A DNA stretch of 10,710 nucleotides from Solirubrobacteraceae bacterium (GTDB lineage: Bacteria > Actinomycetota > Thermoleophilia > Solirubrobacterales > Solirubrobacteraceae), in contig JAEMTR010000027.1 of NCBI GenBank assembly GCA_016462245.1, forward strand, positions 1,666 to 12,375. Direction: 5' to 3'. Position numbers and translations under genes: made by a program. The notes beneath the pieces were generated by a model. That model was not told the origin of the DNA, did no database searches, and worked only from the letters and a program-made list of their open reading frames with translations. Shown here in pieces: positions 1 through 5,639 of this stretch; position 1 is the stretch's first letter; each line of letters opens with the position of its first letter.

Positions 1-260
1 GGCCAGATCTGACCTTCAACGAGCGTCAGCGTGACGCCGTGGCGCGAGGGGTAGGTGCCGGTCAGGAATGAAGCACGGCTCGGCGAGCACATCGCCGTCG
101 CCGTGAAGGCGCGCGTGAAGTCAACGCCGGTTGCGCGCAGCGCCGCGTCATTTGGCGTCAAAGCGTCGAGCCACTCCTGATCATCAGGCCAGTGCTGCAC
201 GGCGCGCTGCTGGTCGGTGATCAGCAGAATCAGGTTTGGTGGGCGCTCGGTCTGTGACAT
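1..260 (-). CDS. Sulfatase (arylsulfatase family), N-terminal part, cut by the window edge
   Basis: Translating the minus strand from the ATG at 260 gives 86 residues that open like a type I sulfatase: a short beta strand (LILLITDQQR, residues 10-19) carrying the metal-ligand Asp16, then the signature CSPSRASFLTG at residues 58-68. Cys58 is the position that formylglycine-generating enzyme converts to the catalytic formylglycine, and Arg62 is the usual stabilising residue. The family hydrolyses sulfate esters. The substrate cannot be told from this fragment, and the C-terminal two thirds lie beyond position 1. No signal peptide precedes the first strand, so a cytoplasmic enzyme is likely. The gene starts 18 bases after the GAP-family gene, which suggests co-transcription. 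No clear ribosome binding site is seen, but ATG 260 places the first strand where the family expects it. Confidence 0.9.
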   Translation of the reverse strand, partial: MSQTERPPNLILLITDQQRAVQHWPDDQEWLDALTPNDAALRATGVDFTRAFTATAMCSPSRASFLTGTYPSRHGVTLTLVEGQIW

Positions 261-278
261 CGGCGCTAACGGTATCGC

Positions 279-944
279 TTACAAGAGGACGCTAAGACCC
301 TGCAGGAGCAACAACAAAGCGATCGACGCGAAGAGGCAAGCAAGCACCAGCCGCCCGTGACGCTCAAGCCACTGGCGCCAGCGATGGAGAGTCGGGACGG
401 AGCGCTCGCCGAACGCGGCCGCGACGGCGATCGGGATGATTATCAGCAGCGAGGAGACGAGGACGAAGAAAACCACGGCAACGACCTGCTGCCCGAGCGC
501 CAGCGAGGCGTCATCAATAACCGCCCCGGCCTGAAGCGCTGAGAGCAGGTCCTTGAAGGCAACGATCACCAGCCCAACTCCGAGCGCAAAAGCCCGTGCT
601 GGCGTGACTGTGTCGAGGAACTTCGTCCACGGTTCGACCCGCTGCGGCTGACCCTTCCGCGGCCGCCGCCGCCACTCGTGGATCGCTAACGCGATCAGCC
701 CCGCTGCAGCGACAACAAAGATCACGGCGACCGTCTTCGACGGGGTTGTGCTGACAGAGTCGACGCCCGCGAGCAGCGCTCCCGTGGCGAGCACGATCAG
801 GATGCAAATCCAACCGGCAAGGAAGGCGAGCGGGTTGGCCCGTTCACGGTCGGTCAGCAGCATCATGATCACTGCCAGGATCGGTACAGGGCTGATCGCA
901 ACCACTGCCGCCAATGGCAGCAGCTCTGTGATTGTGGCTTTCAT
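279..944 (-). CDS. GAP/Sap-family integral membrane protein
   Basis: This 221-residue hydrophobic protein has about six predicted membrane segments (roughly 8-30, 38-60, 71-90, 117-140, 150-178 and 198-221). A basic cytoplasmic-type loop (WRRRPRKGQ, 91-99) sits between helices three and four. The N-terminal pattern AVVAISPVPILAVIMMLLT, followed by a polar turn and an FLAGW helix, matches the GAP/Sap family, relatives of LysE-type transporters. Mycobacterial members, including the sulfolipid-1-addressing protein Sap, are linked to export of cell-envelope lipids. That role cannot be transferred with confidence: the family is broad and many members are uncharacterised. The gene lies 31 bases downstream of the histidine phosphatase and 18 bases upstream of the sulfatase, all on the minus strand. 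Only a weak purine-rich stretch precedes ATG 944. The family call is from my own pattern recognition. Confidence 0.75.
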   Translation of the reverse strand: MKATITELLPLAAVVAISPVPILAVIMMLLTDRERANPLAFLAGWICILIVLATGALLAGVDSVSTTPSKTVAVIFVVAAAGLIALAIHEWRRRPRKGQPQRVEPWTKFLDTVTPARAFALGVGLVIVAFKDLLSALQAGAVIDDASLALGQQVVAVVFFVLVSSLLIIIPIAVAAAFGERSVPTLHRWRQWLERHGRLVLACLFASIALLLLLQGLSVLL

Positions 945-975
945 CGCTCTTCGGCCTCGTCGGCTTGAGCCAGGC

Positions 976-1563
976 TCAGGAGAGTGAGCCGGTGTCGTTC
1001 CAGTGCTTCAGCGCCGGACGACCGTGCTCGTGGCCGAGCACGCAGATCGCCGCCGTGCCGAGCAGCAGAGCGGAAGCCTCGTGCGCCGCCAGCCCCGCCC
1101 AGCGAGCGCCGACTACGCGCAGCACATGACCGTGAGCGACGAAGAGCCAGCTTCCACCAGCCTCAAGGGCGCGCTCGATCAGCGGATCGACGCGGTTGCC
1201 TACGTCGCCGGCGCTCTCGCCGCCCGGGCAGCCGTCGGAGAAGAGCCACCAGTCGGGGCGAGTCTGCTGAATCTCAACCGTTGTGATTCCTTCGTACTCG
1301 CCGTAGTTCCATTCCGTCAGCTCGTCGGTCGTCTGCGCGCCGGTGCCGTAACCGGCCAGCTCGCAGGTGTCGCGGGCGCGCTTCAGCGGGCTCGTGAGGA
1401 CGTGATCAAACTCGATCCCAGCAAGCCTCTTGCCGGCCTCACGCGCCTCGTTGCGGCCGTTCTCTGTCAGCTCAATGTCACTGAGGCCGGTGTGGCGCCC
1501 GTTAAGCGACCACTCGGTTTCACCGTGGCGCAGCAGGACAACTGTGGCTTCGTTGGTCGGCAC
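976..1563 (-). CDS. Histidine phosphatase (phosphoglycerate-mutase-like), Rv3214-type acid phosphatase
   Basis: From the GTG at 1563 the product is 195 residues with the branch-1 histidine phosphatase motif LRHGET (Arg12, His13). The rest of the catalytic set is visible: Arg62/Arg64 in SPLKRARDT, Glu84 in LTEWNYGEYEG, and His144 in FVAHGH. The sequence closely follows, as I remember it, M. tuberculosis Rv3214: LSDIELTENGR, EWNYGEYEGITT and DGCPGGES all have direct counterparts. That protein was once annotated as a phosphoglycerate mutase or EntD but behaves as a phosphatase, so phosphomonoester hydrolysis is the likely activity here, with the physiological substrate unknown. A longer frame opens at 1623. 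I prefer GTG 1563 because it has a well-spaced AGGAT, begins just before the first strand, and avoids overlapping the divergent PAP2 gene. It is the first gene of the likely phosphatase-GAP-sulfatase operon. Confidence 0.88.
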   Translation of the reverse strand: MPTNEATVVLLRHGETEWSLNGRHTGLSDIELTENGRNEAREAGKRLAGIEFDHVLTSPLKRARDTCELAGYGTGAQTTDELTEWNYGEYEGITTVEIQQTRPDWWLFSDGCPGGESAGDVGNRVDPLIERALEAGGSWLFVAHGHVLRVVGARWAGLAAHEASALLLGTAAICVLGHEHGRPALKHWNDTGSLS

Positions 1564-1604
1564 AGCGCAGATCCTACGGCCTGCGGCCCCTAAGATCGCT
1601 CTCC
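1564..1604. promoter_or_regulatory. Divergent intergenic region, phosphatase operon / PAP2 gene
   Basis: These 41 bases separate the starts of two divergent genes, so both promoters must lie here or reach into the coding sequences. I see no convincing -35/-10 pair. The only structure is a short inverted repeat, GGCC-TGC-GGCC at 1579-1589, which could arise by chance in GC-rich DNA. Confidence 0.35.
1571..1575 (-). promoter_or_regulatory. Ribosome binding site deciding the GTG start of the histidine phosphatase
   Basis: Read on the minus strand, AGGAT lies 7 bases before the GTG at 1563. It supports this start over the upstream in-frame ATG at 1623, which has no recognisable ribosome binding site and would run into the divergent PAP2 gene. 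Confidence 0.6.
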
Positions 1605-2183
1605 GTGTTTGAAGAGAACGCAAATCTCGAAGCAGCGAGCGGCCTGCTGGCTAGGGCTCACCGCGCCGACGCGTCGCTCTACGCATCGATCGCCGCCAGC
1701 TCGACGCCATCGCTGGACGGGCCGCTGGCGCTGATCTCCGACGCTGCCAACCTCTCGAAGCCTTGGATCGCCAGCGCCGCATTACTCTCGCTCTTTGGCG
1801 GCCAGCGCGGACGCCGCGCTGCGCTCTACGGGATCGCTTCGATCACTACCGCCTCAACGATCGTGAACGCTGTGATGAAACCTCTCAGCCGTCGCCGCCG
1901 GCCCGATCGCGTTGCGATCGGAGTGATTGAGGAGCGGCACGTTTCGATGCCCAGCTCAACCTCGTTCCCTTCCGGCCATTCAGCCTCAGCCTTCGCCTTC
2001 GCCGCTGGCGTCGGCCACGTGATGCCGGCGGCCGGCGCTCTGCTCTTTCTACCGGCCGCCTTGGTCTCCTACTCGCGCGTGCACACCGGGGTTCACTTCC
2101 CCGGCGATGTTGCCGCCGGGATCCTCTCGGGGATCGTATTTGCGAAGTTGACGAGCGCTGTGCTCGACCGTCGCCTCGCTTAG
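1605..2183 (+). CDS. PAP2-family membrane phosphatase
   Basis: This 192-residue protein carries all three parts of the PAP2 phosphatase signature. They are KPLSRRRRP at 92-100 (K-x6-RP), FPSGHSAS at 121-128 with the PSGH core at 122-125, and SRVHTGVHFPGD at 157-168 (SR-x5-H-x3-D). His125 and His164 would be the acid/base and nucleophile, so an active enzyme is expected. Hydrophobic stretches around 54-64, 72-90, 127-155 and 168-183 fit a small integral membrane phosphatase. Such enzymes dephosphorylate lipid phosphates or pyrophosphates, for example undecaprenyl pyrophosphate or phosphatidic acid. Which substrate this one uses cannot be read from the sequence. The GTG at 1605 has no strong ribosome binding site. 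The gene is divergent from the phosphatase operon and ends 3 bases from the convergent ACAD cluster, with no visible terminator between them. Confidence 0.9.
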   Translation: MFEENANLEAASGLLARAHRADASLYASIAASSTPSLDGPLALISDAANLSKPWIASAALLSLFGGQRGRRAALYGIASITTASTIVNAVMKPLSRRRRPDRVAIGVIEERHVSMPSSTSFPSGHSASAFAFAAGVGHVMPAAGALLFLPAALVSYSRVHTGVHFPGDVAAGILSGIVFAKLTSAVLDRRLA

Positions 2184-2186
2184 CTT

Positions 2187-3398
2187 CTACTCGGCGTAGC
2201 GGCTCAGCTCGCGCCGAGCGATCACCATCTTGTGGACCTCATCGGGCCCATCGGCGATCCGCAGCGTGCGCGCACCGGCGTACATCGCCGCCAGCGGGAA
2301 GTCATCGCTGACGCCGGCGCCGCCGTGAATCTGAATCACGCGGTCGATCACCTCGCAGGTCATCCTTGGCACGACGACCTTGATTGACGAGATCGCATTA
2401 CGCGCGGCCTTATTGCCAGCCTTGTCCATCTGCCAGGCAGCATCGATCGTCAGCAGGCGCGCTTGATCGATCGCAATCCGGCTCTCGGCGATCCAATCCT
2501 GAACAACGCCCTGCTCGGCGATTGTCTTGCGGAACGCTTCGCGCGAGAGTGCGCGACGGCAGCCCATCTCGAGTGCCCGCTCGGCCATTCCAATCAGCCG
2601 CATGCAGTGGTGGATCCGACCCGGCCCAAGCCGCGCCTGAGCCATCATGAATCCGCCGCCCTCAGGCCCAAGAACGTTCGAAGTTGGAACGCGGACGTCC
2701 TCGAACAGCAGCTCAGCGTGGGTTTCGCGGTCGAGGTAACCAAAGACGCTGAGGTTGCGCACGTGAGTGATCCCCGGCGTGTCGAGCGGCACGATCACCA
2801 TGCTCTGCTGCGCGTGAGCGCGAGCCTCGGGATCTGTCTTCCCCATCACAATTGAGAACTTGCACTGCTCGCGGCCGGCGCCGGAGCTCCACCACTTGCG
2901 TCCGTTAATCACGTACTGATCGCCGTCACGGACGATTGACGTCTCAACGTTGGTCGCATCAGAGGAGGCGACGTCGGGCTCGGTCATCGAGAAGCAGGAG
3001 CGAATCTCACCTTCGAGCAGCGGCCGCAGCCACTCCTGCTGCTGCTCCGGCGTACCGAACTCGGTCAGCAGCTCCATGTTGCCGGTGTCCGGAGCTGAGC
3101 AGTTCATCGCCTCGGGTGCGAGATGGATCGAACGGCCAGAGATCTCTGCCAGCGGCGCGTAATCGAGGTTCGAGAGACCCTCGGTCCACTCCGTCTTGTG
3201 CGGCAGGAAGAGATTCCAAAGACCGCGCGCCCGGGCCTCGACCTTTAGATCTTCGATGATCTGGGGGTGGTGCTCAGGGCTGCCAGCCTCCGCCATCTGA
3301 TGCTCGAATACGGGCTCCGCCGGGTAGACGCGCTCGTCCATGAAGGCCAGCAGCTTCTGCTGAAGCTCCTTACCCTCGGGGCTCGCCTCGAACTGCAT
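2187..3398 (-). CDS. Acyl-CoA dehydrogenase, ACAD10/11-like, complete
   Basis: This 403-residue flavoprotein has every part of a full-length ACAD. There is an N-terminal helical domain (about 1-130), a middle beta domain with the MTEPDVASSD flavin/substrate motif (138-147) and the GRKWWSSGA strand (166-174), and a C-terminal helical domain with the inter-subunit FAD motif QIHGGAGVSDD (356-366). The C-terminal ADGPDEVHK (382-390) is typical of the ACAD10/ACAD11 group. There Asp383 falls where medium-chain ACADs have the catalytic Glu of YEGT. It should oxidise an acyl-CoA to the 2-enoyl-CoA, passing electrons to electron-transfer flavoprotein. The chain-length or side-group preference is unknown. 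Its ATG overlaps the stop of the upstream ACAD gene by one base (TGATG), a layout that suggests translational coupling. It is the last gene of the three-ACAD cluster. Confidence 0.92.
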   Translation of the reverse strand: MQFEASPEGKELQQKLLAFMDERVYPAEPVFEHQMAEAGSPEHHPQIIEDLKVEARARGLWNLFLPHKTEWTEGLSNLDYAPLAEISGRSIHLAPEAMNCSAPDTGNMELLTEFGTPEQQQEWLRPLLEGEIRSCFSMTEPDVASSDATNVETSIVRDGDQYVINGRKWWSSGAGREQCKFSIVMGKTDPEARAHAQQSMVIVPLDTPGITHVRNLSVFGYLDRETHAELLFEDVRVPTSNVLGPEGGGFMMAQARLGPGRIHHCMRLIGMAERALEMGCRRALSREAFRKTIAEQGVVQDWIAESRIAIDQARLLTIDAAWQMDKAGNKAARNAISSIKVVVPRMTCEVIDRVIQIHGGAGVSDDFPLAAMYAGARTLRIADGPDEVHKMVIARRELSRYAE

Positions 3399-4417
3399 CA
3401 GGCTCCGCCAGCTGTTGCCAGTGAAGCAGCGGTGAGCTGCGTCACGCGGGCGCGCTGCTTGCCTATACCGCCAAGCATTGCGGCGTCAAGCTGTGCCCGC
3501 TTGAAGAACCAGTGCACGTCTGCCTCCCAGGTGAAGCCAATGCCACCGTGGACCTGGATTGACGAAGCTGTCACCGACAGAGCGGCCTCCGACGCTGCCG
3601 CCTTGGCGATCGCTGCCGCGAACGCTAGCTGCGACTCGTCGGCGTCGGCTGCCCAGCCGCCGAAGTAGGTAGCTGAACGTGCGCCCTCGGTGTCAAAGAG
3701 CATCTGTGCGCAGCGGTGCGAGATCGCTTGGAATGCGCCGATCGGAGTGTCGAACTGCTTGCGTTCCTTGGCGTACTCGACCCCCATCTCCTGCGTCCGC
3801 TGCGCGATTCCAACCATCTCGGCCGAGAGTGCAACCTCGGCGCGGGCCAGCGCGCCGGCTACGTCACCGGGGAGCGGTTCGCCTCCGCTCGCGCTGACGC
3901 GGGCGTAGCGGCGAGTTGGATCGATCGTTATCAGCGGCTCGACCTCCGCATCCTCACGAGCGATCAGAGTTGCCTCCTCTCCGTCGATCAGAACGATTAC
4001 TGCTGCGCCGTCGGCGTCGGCAACTACCTCAGCGGTTCCGTCGCTGGCAAAGGCAACGGTCGCCGTCGCCTCACCGGAAGCGATCCCCGGAAGCCACTTG
4101 GCGCGTTGCTCGTCGCTGCCGGCGTGCTCAATCATCAAGCCGCCGAGCGCGTTGGGTAGGAATGGTGAGGCGGCAAGCGCGTAGCCGAGCTCCTCACTGA
4201 GGATCATCAGCTCAACAACGCCTAGGCCAGCGCCGCCGTACTGCTCGTCGATCGCGATCCCGGTCCAGCCGAGTTCGCGCAGCTCAGTGAAGAGCGACTC
4301 GTCGTAAGCCTCGCCTTCGGCTGCTTCGCGGATCTGTTCAATTCCTGAGCGCTTTGCCAGCAACTCGCGCGCAGTGCGCTTGATCTCGTGCTGATCTTCT
4401 GTGAAGTCGAAATTCAT
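3398..4417 (-). CDS. ACAD-like subunit lacking the catalytic half: probable partner of the gene at 4428-5564
   Basis: From ATG 4417 the protein is 339 residues and starts MNFDFTEDQ, a standard ACAD opening. The frame is open to 4456, but starting there would add 13 unusual residues and overlap the preceding gene. The N-terminal domain is normal (LRELGWTGIAIDEQYGGAG, 46-64). The middle domain is degenerate: the TEPxAGSD flavin motif is missing and replaced by a drifted sequence (about 117-185). The C-terminal domain keeps the residues that reach the neighbouring subunit's FAD, namely RKQF (219-222) and QVHGGIGFTWE (288-298). No YEGT-type catalytic Glu is present (the end reads RAQLDAAMLGG, 307-317), and no Glu-Arg pair is seen in the alternative base position near 192. 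This is the pattern of the non-catalytic chain in alpha2beta2 ACADs such as mycobacterial ChsE pairs. It follows its partner after 10 bases. Confidence 0.85.
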   Translation of the reverse strand: MNFDFTEDQHEIKRTARELLAKRSGIEQIREAAEGEAYDESLFTELRELGWTGIAIDEQYGGAGLGVVELMILSEELGYALAASPFLPNALGGLMIEHAGSDEQRAKWLPGIASGEATATVAFASDGTAEVVADADGAAVIVLIDGEEATLIAREDAEVEPLITIDPTRRYARVSASGGEPLPGDVAGALARAEVALSAEMVGIAQRTQEMGVEYAKERKQFDTPIGAFQAISHRCAQMLFDTEGARSATYFGGWAADADESQLAFAAAIAKAAASEAALSVTASSIQVHGGIGFTWEADVHWFFKRAQLDAAMLGGIGKQRARVTQLTAASLATAGGA

Positions 4418-4427
4418 CTCTAATCGC

Positions 4428-5564
4428 CTACTTCTTCCTCGGAAGGCCGAGCACACGCTCAGCGATGATGTTCTTCAGTACCTCTGTCGTGCCGCCCTCG
4501 ATCGAGTTGCCTCGTGAGCGCAGCATCGCGCGACCCCAGGTTGAGCTGCCGGTCAAGGCCTGCGGCCCGAGCGCCTTGGTCGCGAACTGCATCAGCTCTT
4601 GATTGCCCTGCGACCACATCCACTTGGTCAAAGAGCCTTCAGGGCCTGGCTGGCCGTACTTCATCGTTGCCGTCAGGCCGCGGTATGCGGTCAGGCGCAG
4701 AATCTCGCACTTGATGCGCAGCGCGCCAAGCTCATCGGCGATCATCGGATCATCGAGCTTGCCGCTGGCGGCGAGCTGCTCGGTCAGCTCGTCGAGCGCA
4801 ACCGTCATGCCGACCTGCAAGCCGAAGGCTAGTCCGGCGCGCTCGTTCATCAGCGTCGTCAAGGCGACCGTCCAACCGTTGCCTTCGCCGCCCAGCACGT
4901 TGGCGTTGGGAACCCGCGCGTTCTCGAGGAAGATCTCATTGAACTCGGGGTCGCCGGTGATCTGGCGCAGCGGCCGAATCTCAACCCCCTCCTGCTCCAT
5001 GTCGAGAATGAAATAGGTCAGGCCTTTGTGCTTCGGCGCATCGAAGTCGGTCCGTGCAACAAACATGCACCACTTCGAATACTGAGCACCGCTGGTCCAA
5101 ACCTTCTGGCCGGTAATCAGCCAGTCGTCACCATCGCGGACGGCCTTTGACTTCAGCGAAGCAAGGTCGGAGCCAGCTTCAGGCTCGGAGAAGCCTTGGC
5201 ACCAGATCTCGTCGCCCGACATGATCGGGTCGAGGTAGCGCTGCTTCTGCTCCTCGTCGCCCCAGATCATCAGCGTCGGGCCAGCCAGCAGCAGGCCAAG
5301 CACGTTGGCTGGGAACGGCGCGCGGGCGCGGGCCAGCTCCTCGTTGAAGATCGCTGCCTCTACTAGCGACGCGTCGCGCCCGCCGAACTCGGTTGGCCAG
5401 TGGACTGCGGCCCAGCCGGCTTCGTAAAGCTGGCGCTGCCAATCGCGACGGAAGGCGTAGCCCTCGTCTTCTCCGGCCGGTTCTTCACCGGGATGATTTG
5501 CCTTGATCCAAGCGCGCAGTTCGTCGCGGAATGCGCTCTCAGACTCGTTGAATGTCAGGTCCAT
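4428..5564 (-). CDS. Acyl-CoA dehydrogenase catalytic subunit of a probable heteromeric enzyme
   Basis: This 378-residue ACAD has a strong catalytic front half: the GFSEPEAGSD motif (124-133), the GQKVWTSGA strand (152-160), and NERAGLAFG (240-248). Glu241 in the last of these sits where isovaleryl-CoA dehydrogenase-type enzymes carry their catalytic base. The back half lacks both the RxQF and the Q-x-HGGxG FAD-contact motifs of ordinary homotetrameric ACADs, showing instead GQPGPEGSLTKWMWSQG and ATKALGPQAL. The C-terminus is IEGGTTEVLKNIIAERVLGLPR-like. These gaps are what the following gene supplies, so the two products probably form one alpha2beta2 enzyme, as for the M. tuberculosis FadE26-27 and FadE28-29 pairs. 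In mycobacteria such pairs act on steroid side-chain CoA esters. Here the substrate is unknown. It is the first gene of the ACAD cluster, with GGAG before the ATG and an operator-like dyad upstream. Confidence 0.9.
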   Translation of the reverse strand: MDLTFNESESAFRDELRAWIKANHPGEEPAGEDEGYAFRRDWQRQLYEAGWAAVHWPTEFGGRDASLVEAAIFNEELARARAPFPANVLGLLLAGPTLMIWGDEEQKQRYLDPIMSGDEIWCQGFSEPEAGSDLASLKSKAVRDGDDWLITGQKVWTSGAQYSKWCMFVARTDFDAPKHKGLTYFILDMEQEGVEIRPLRQITGDPEFNEIFLENARVPNANVLGGEGNGWTVALTTLMNERAGLAFGLQVGMTVALDELTEQLAASGKLDDPMIADELGALRIKCEILRLTAYRGLTATMKYGQPGPEGSLTKWMWSQGNQELMQFATKALGPQALTGSSTWGRAMLRSRGNSIEGGTTEVLKNIIAERVLGLPRKK

Positions 5565-5568
5565 CAGG

Positions 5569-5572
5569 CTCC
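5569..5572 (-). promoter_or_regulatory. Ribosome binding site of the first ACAD gene
   Basis: GGAG on the minus strand lies 4 bases before the ATG at 5564. It is the clearest ribosome binding site in the ACAD cluster and agrees with the family's expected N-terminus (MDLTFNESE). Confidence 0.6.
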
Positions 5573-5589
5573 AATCGAGGTCGCTGAAG

Positions 5590-5610
5590 CTGACCTTACC
5601 GAACGGTCAG
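5590..5610. promoter_or_regulatory. Inverted-repeat operator, TetR-type, upstream of the ACAD operon
   Basis: The 75-base gap between the ACAD operon start and the end of the GMC gene contains CTTACCGAACGGTCAG at 5595-5610. This is a 16-base dyad of the form CTnACCGnnCGGTnAG, broken only at the centre and at one symmetric pair. An overlapping perfect 6-base arm pair (CTGACC 5590-5595, GGTCAG 5605-5610) and a wider pair, GACCT (5592-5596) with AGGTC (5613-5617), surround it. The compact form with a two-base centre resembles TetR-family operators such as the RutR site (TTGACCAnnTGGTCAA), and TetR regulators commonly control ACAD genes. The dyad lies 26-41 bases upstream of the start codon, a position suited to repression. 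No TetR gene is in the window. No clear -35/-10 pair accompanies it. Confidence 0.6.
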
Positions 5611-5639
5611 TTAGGTCGCGGCGCGCCCAAAGCCCGGCC

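Noticed and set aside
1003..1593. Plus-strand open frame opposite the histidine phosphatase
   Set aside because: It is the antisense shadow of a gene with intact catalytic motifs and resembles no known protein.
1564..1623. Upstream ATG start of the histidine phosphatase
   Set aside because: It overlaps the divergent PAP2 start, has no ribosome binding site, and adds 20 residues not seen in the family, while GTG 1563 has a well-spaced AGGAT.
3398..4417. Degenerate ACAD read as a decaying pseudogene
   Set aside because: The frame is intact, the cross-subunit FAD motifs are kept, and it is packed between coupled genes. Selective loss of the catalytic half fits a partner subunit better than decay.
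4418..4456. Upstream start of the second ACAD gene
   Set aside because: It adds MCSAFRGRSRRLE before a typical ACAD N-terminus and overlaps the end of the preceding gene by 29 bases.
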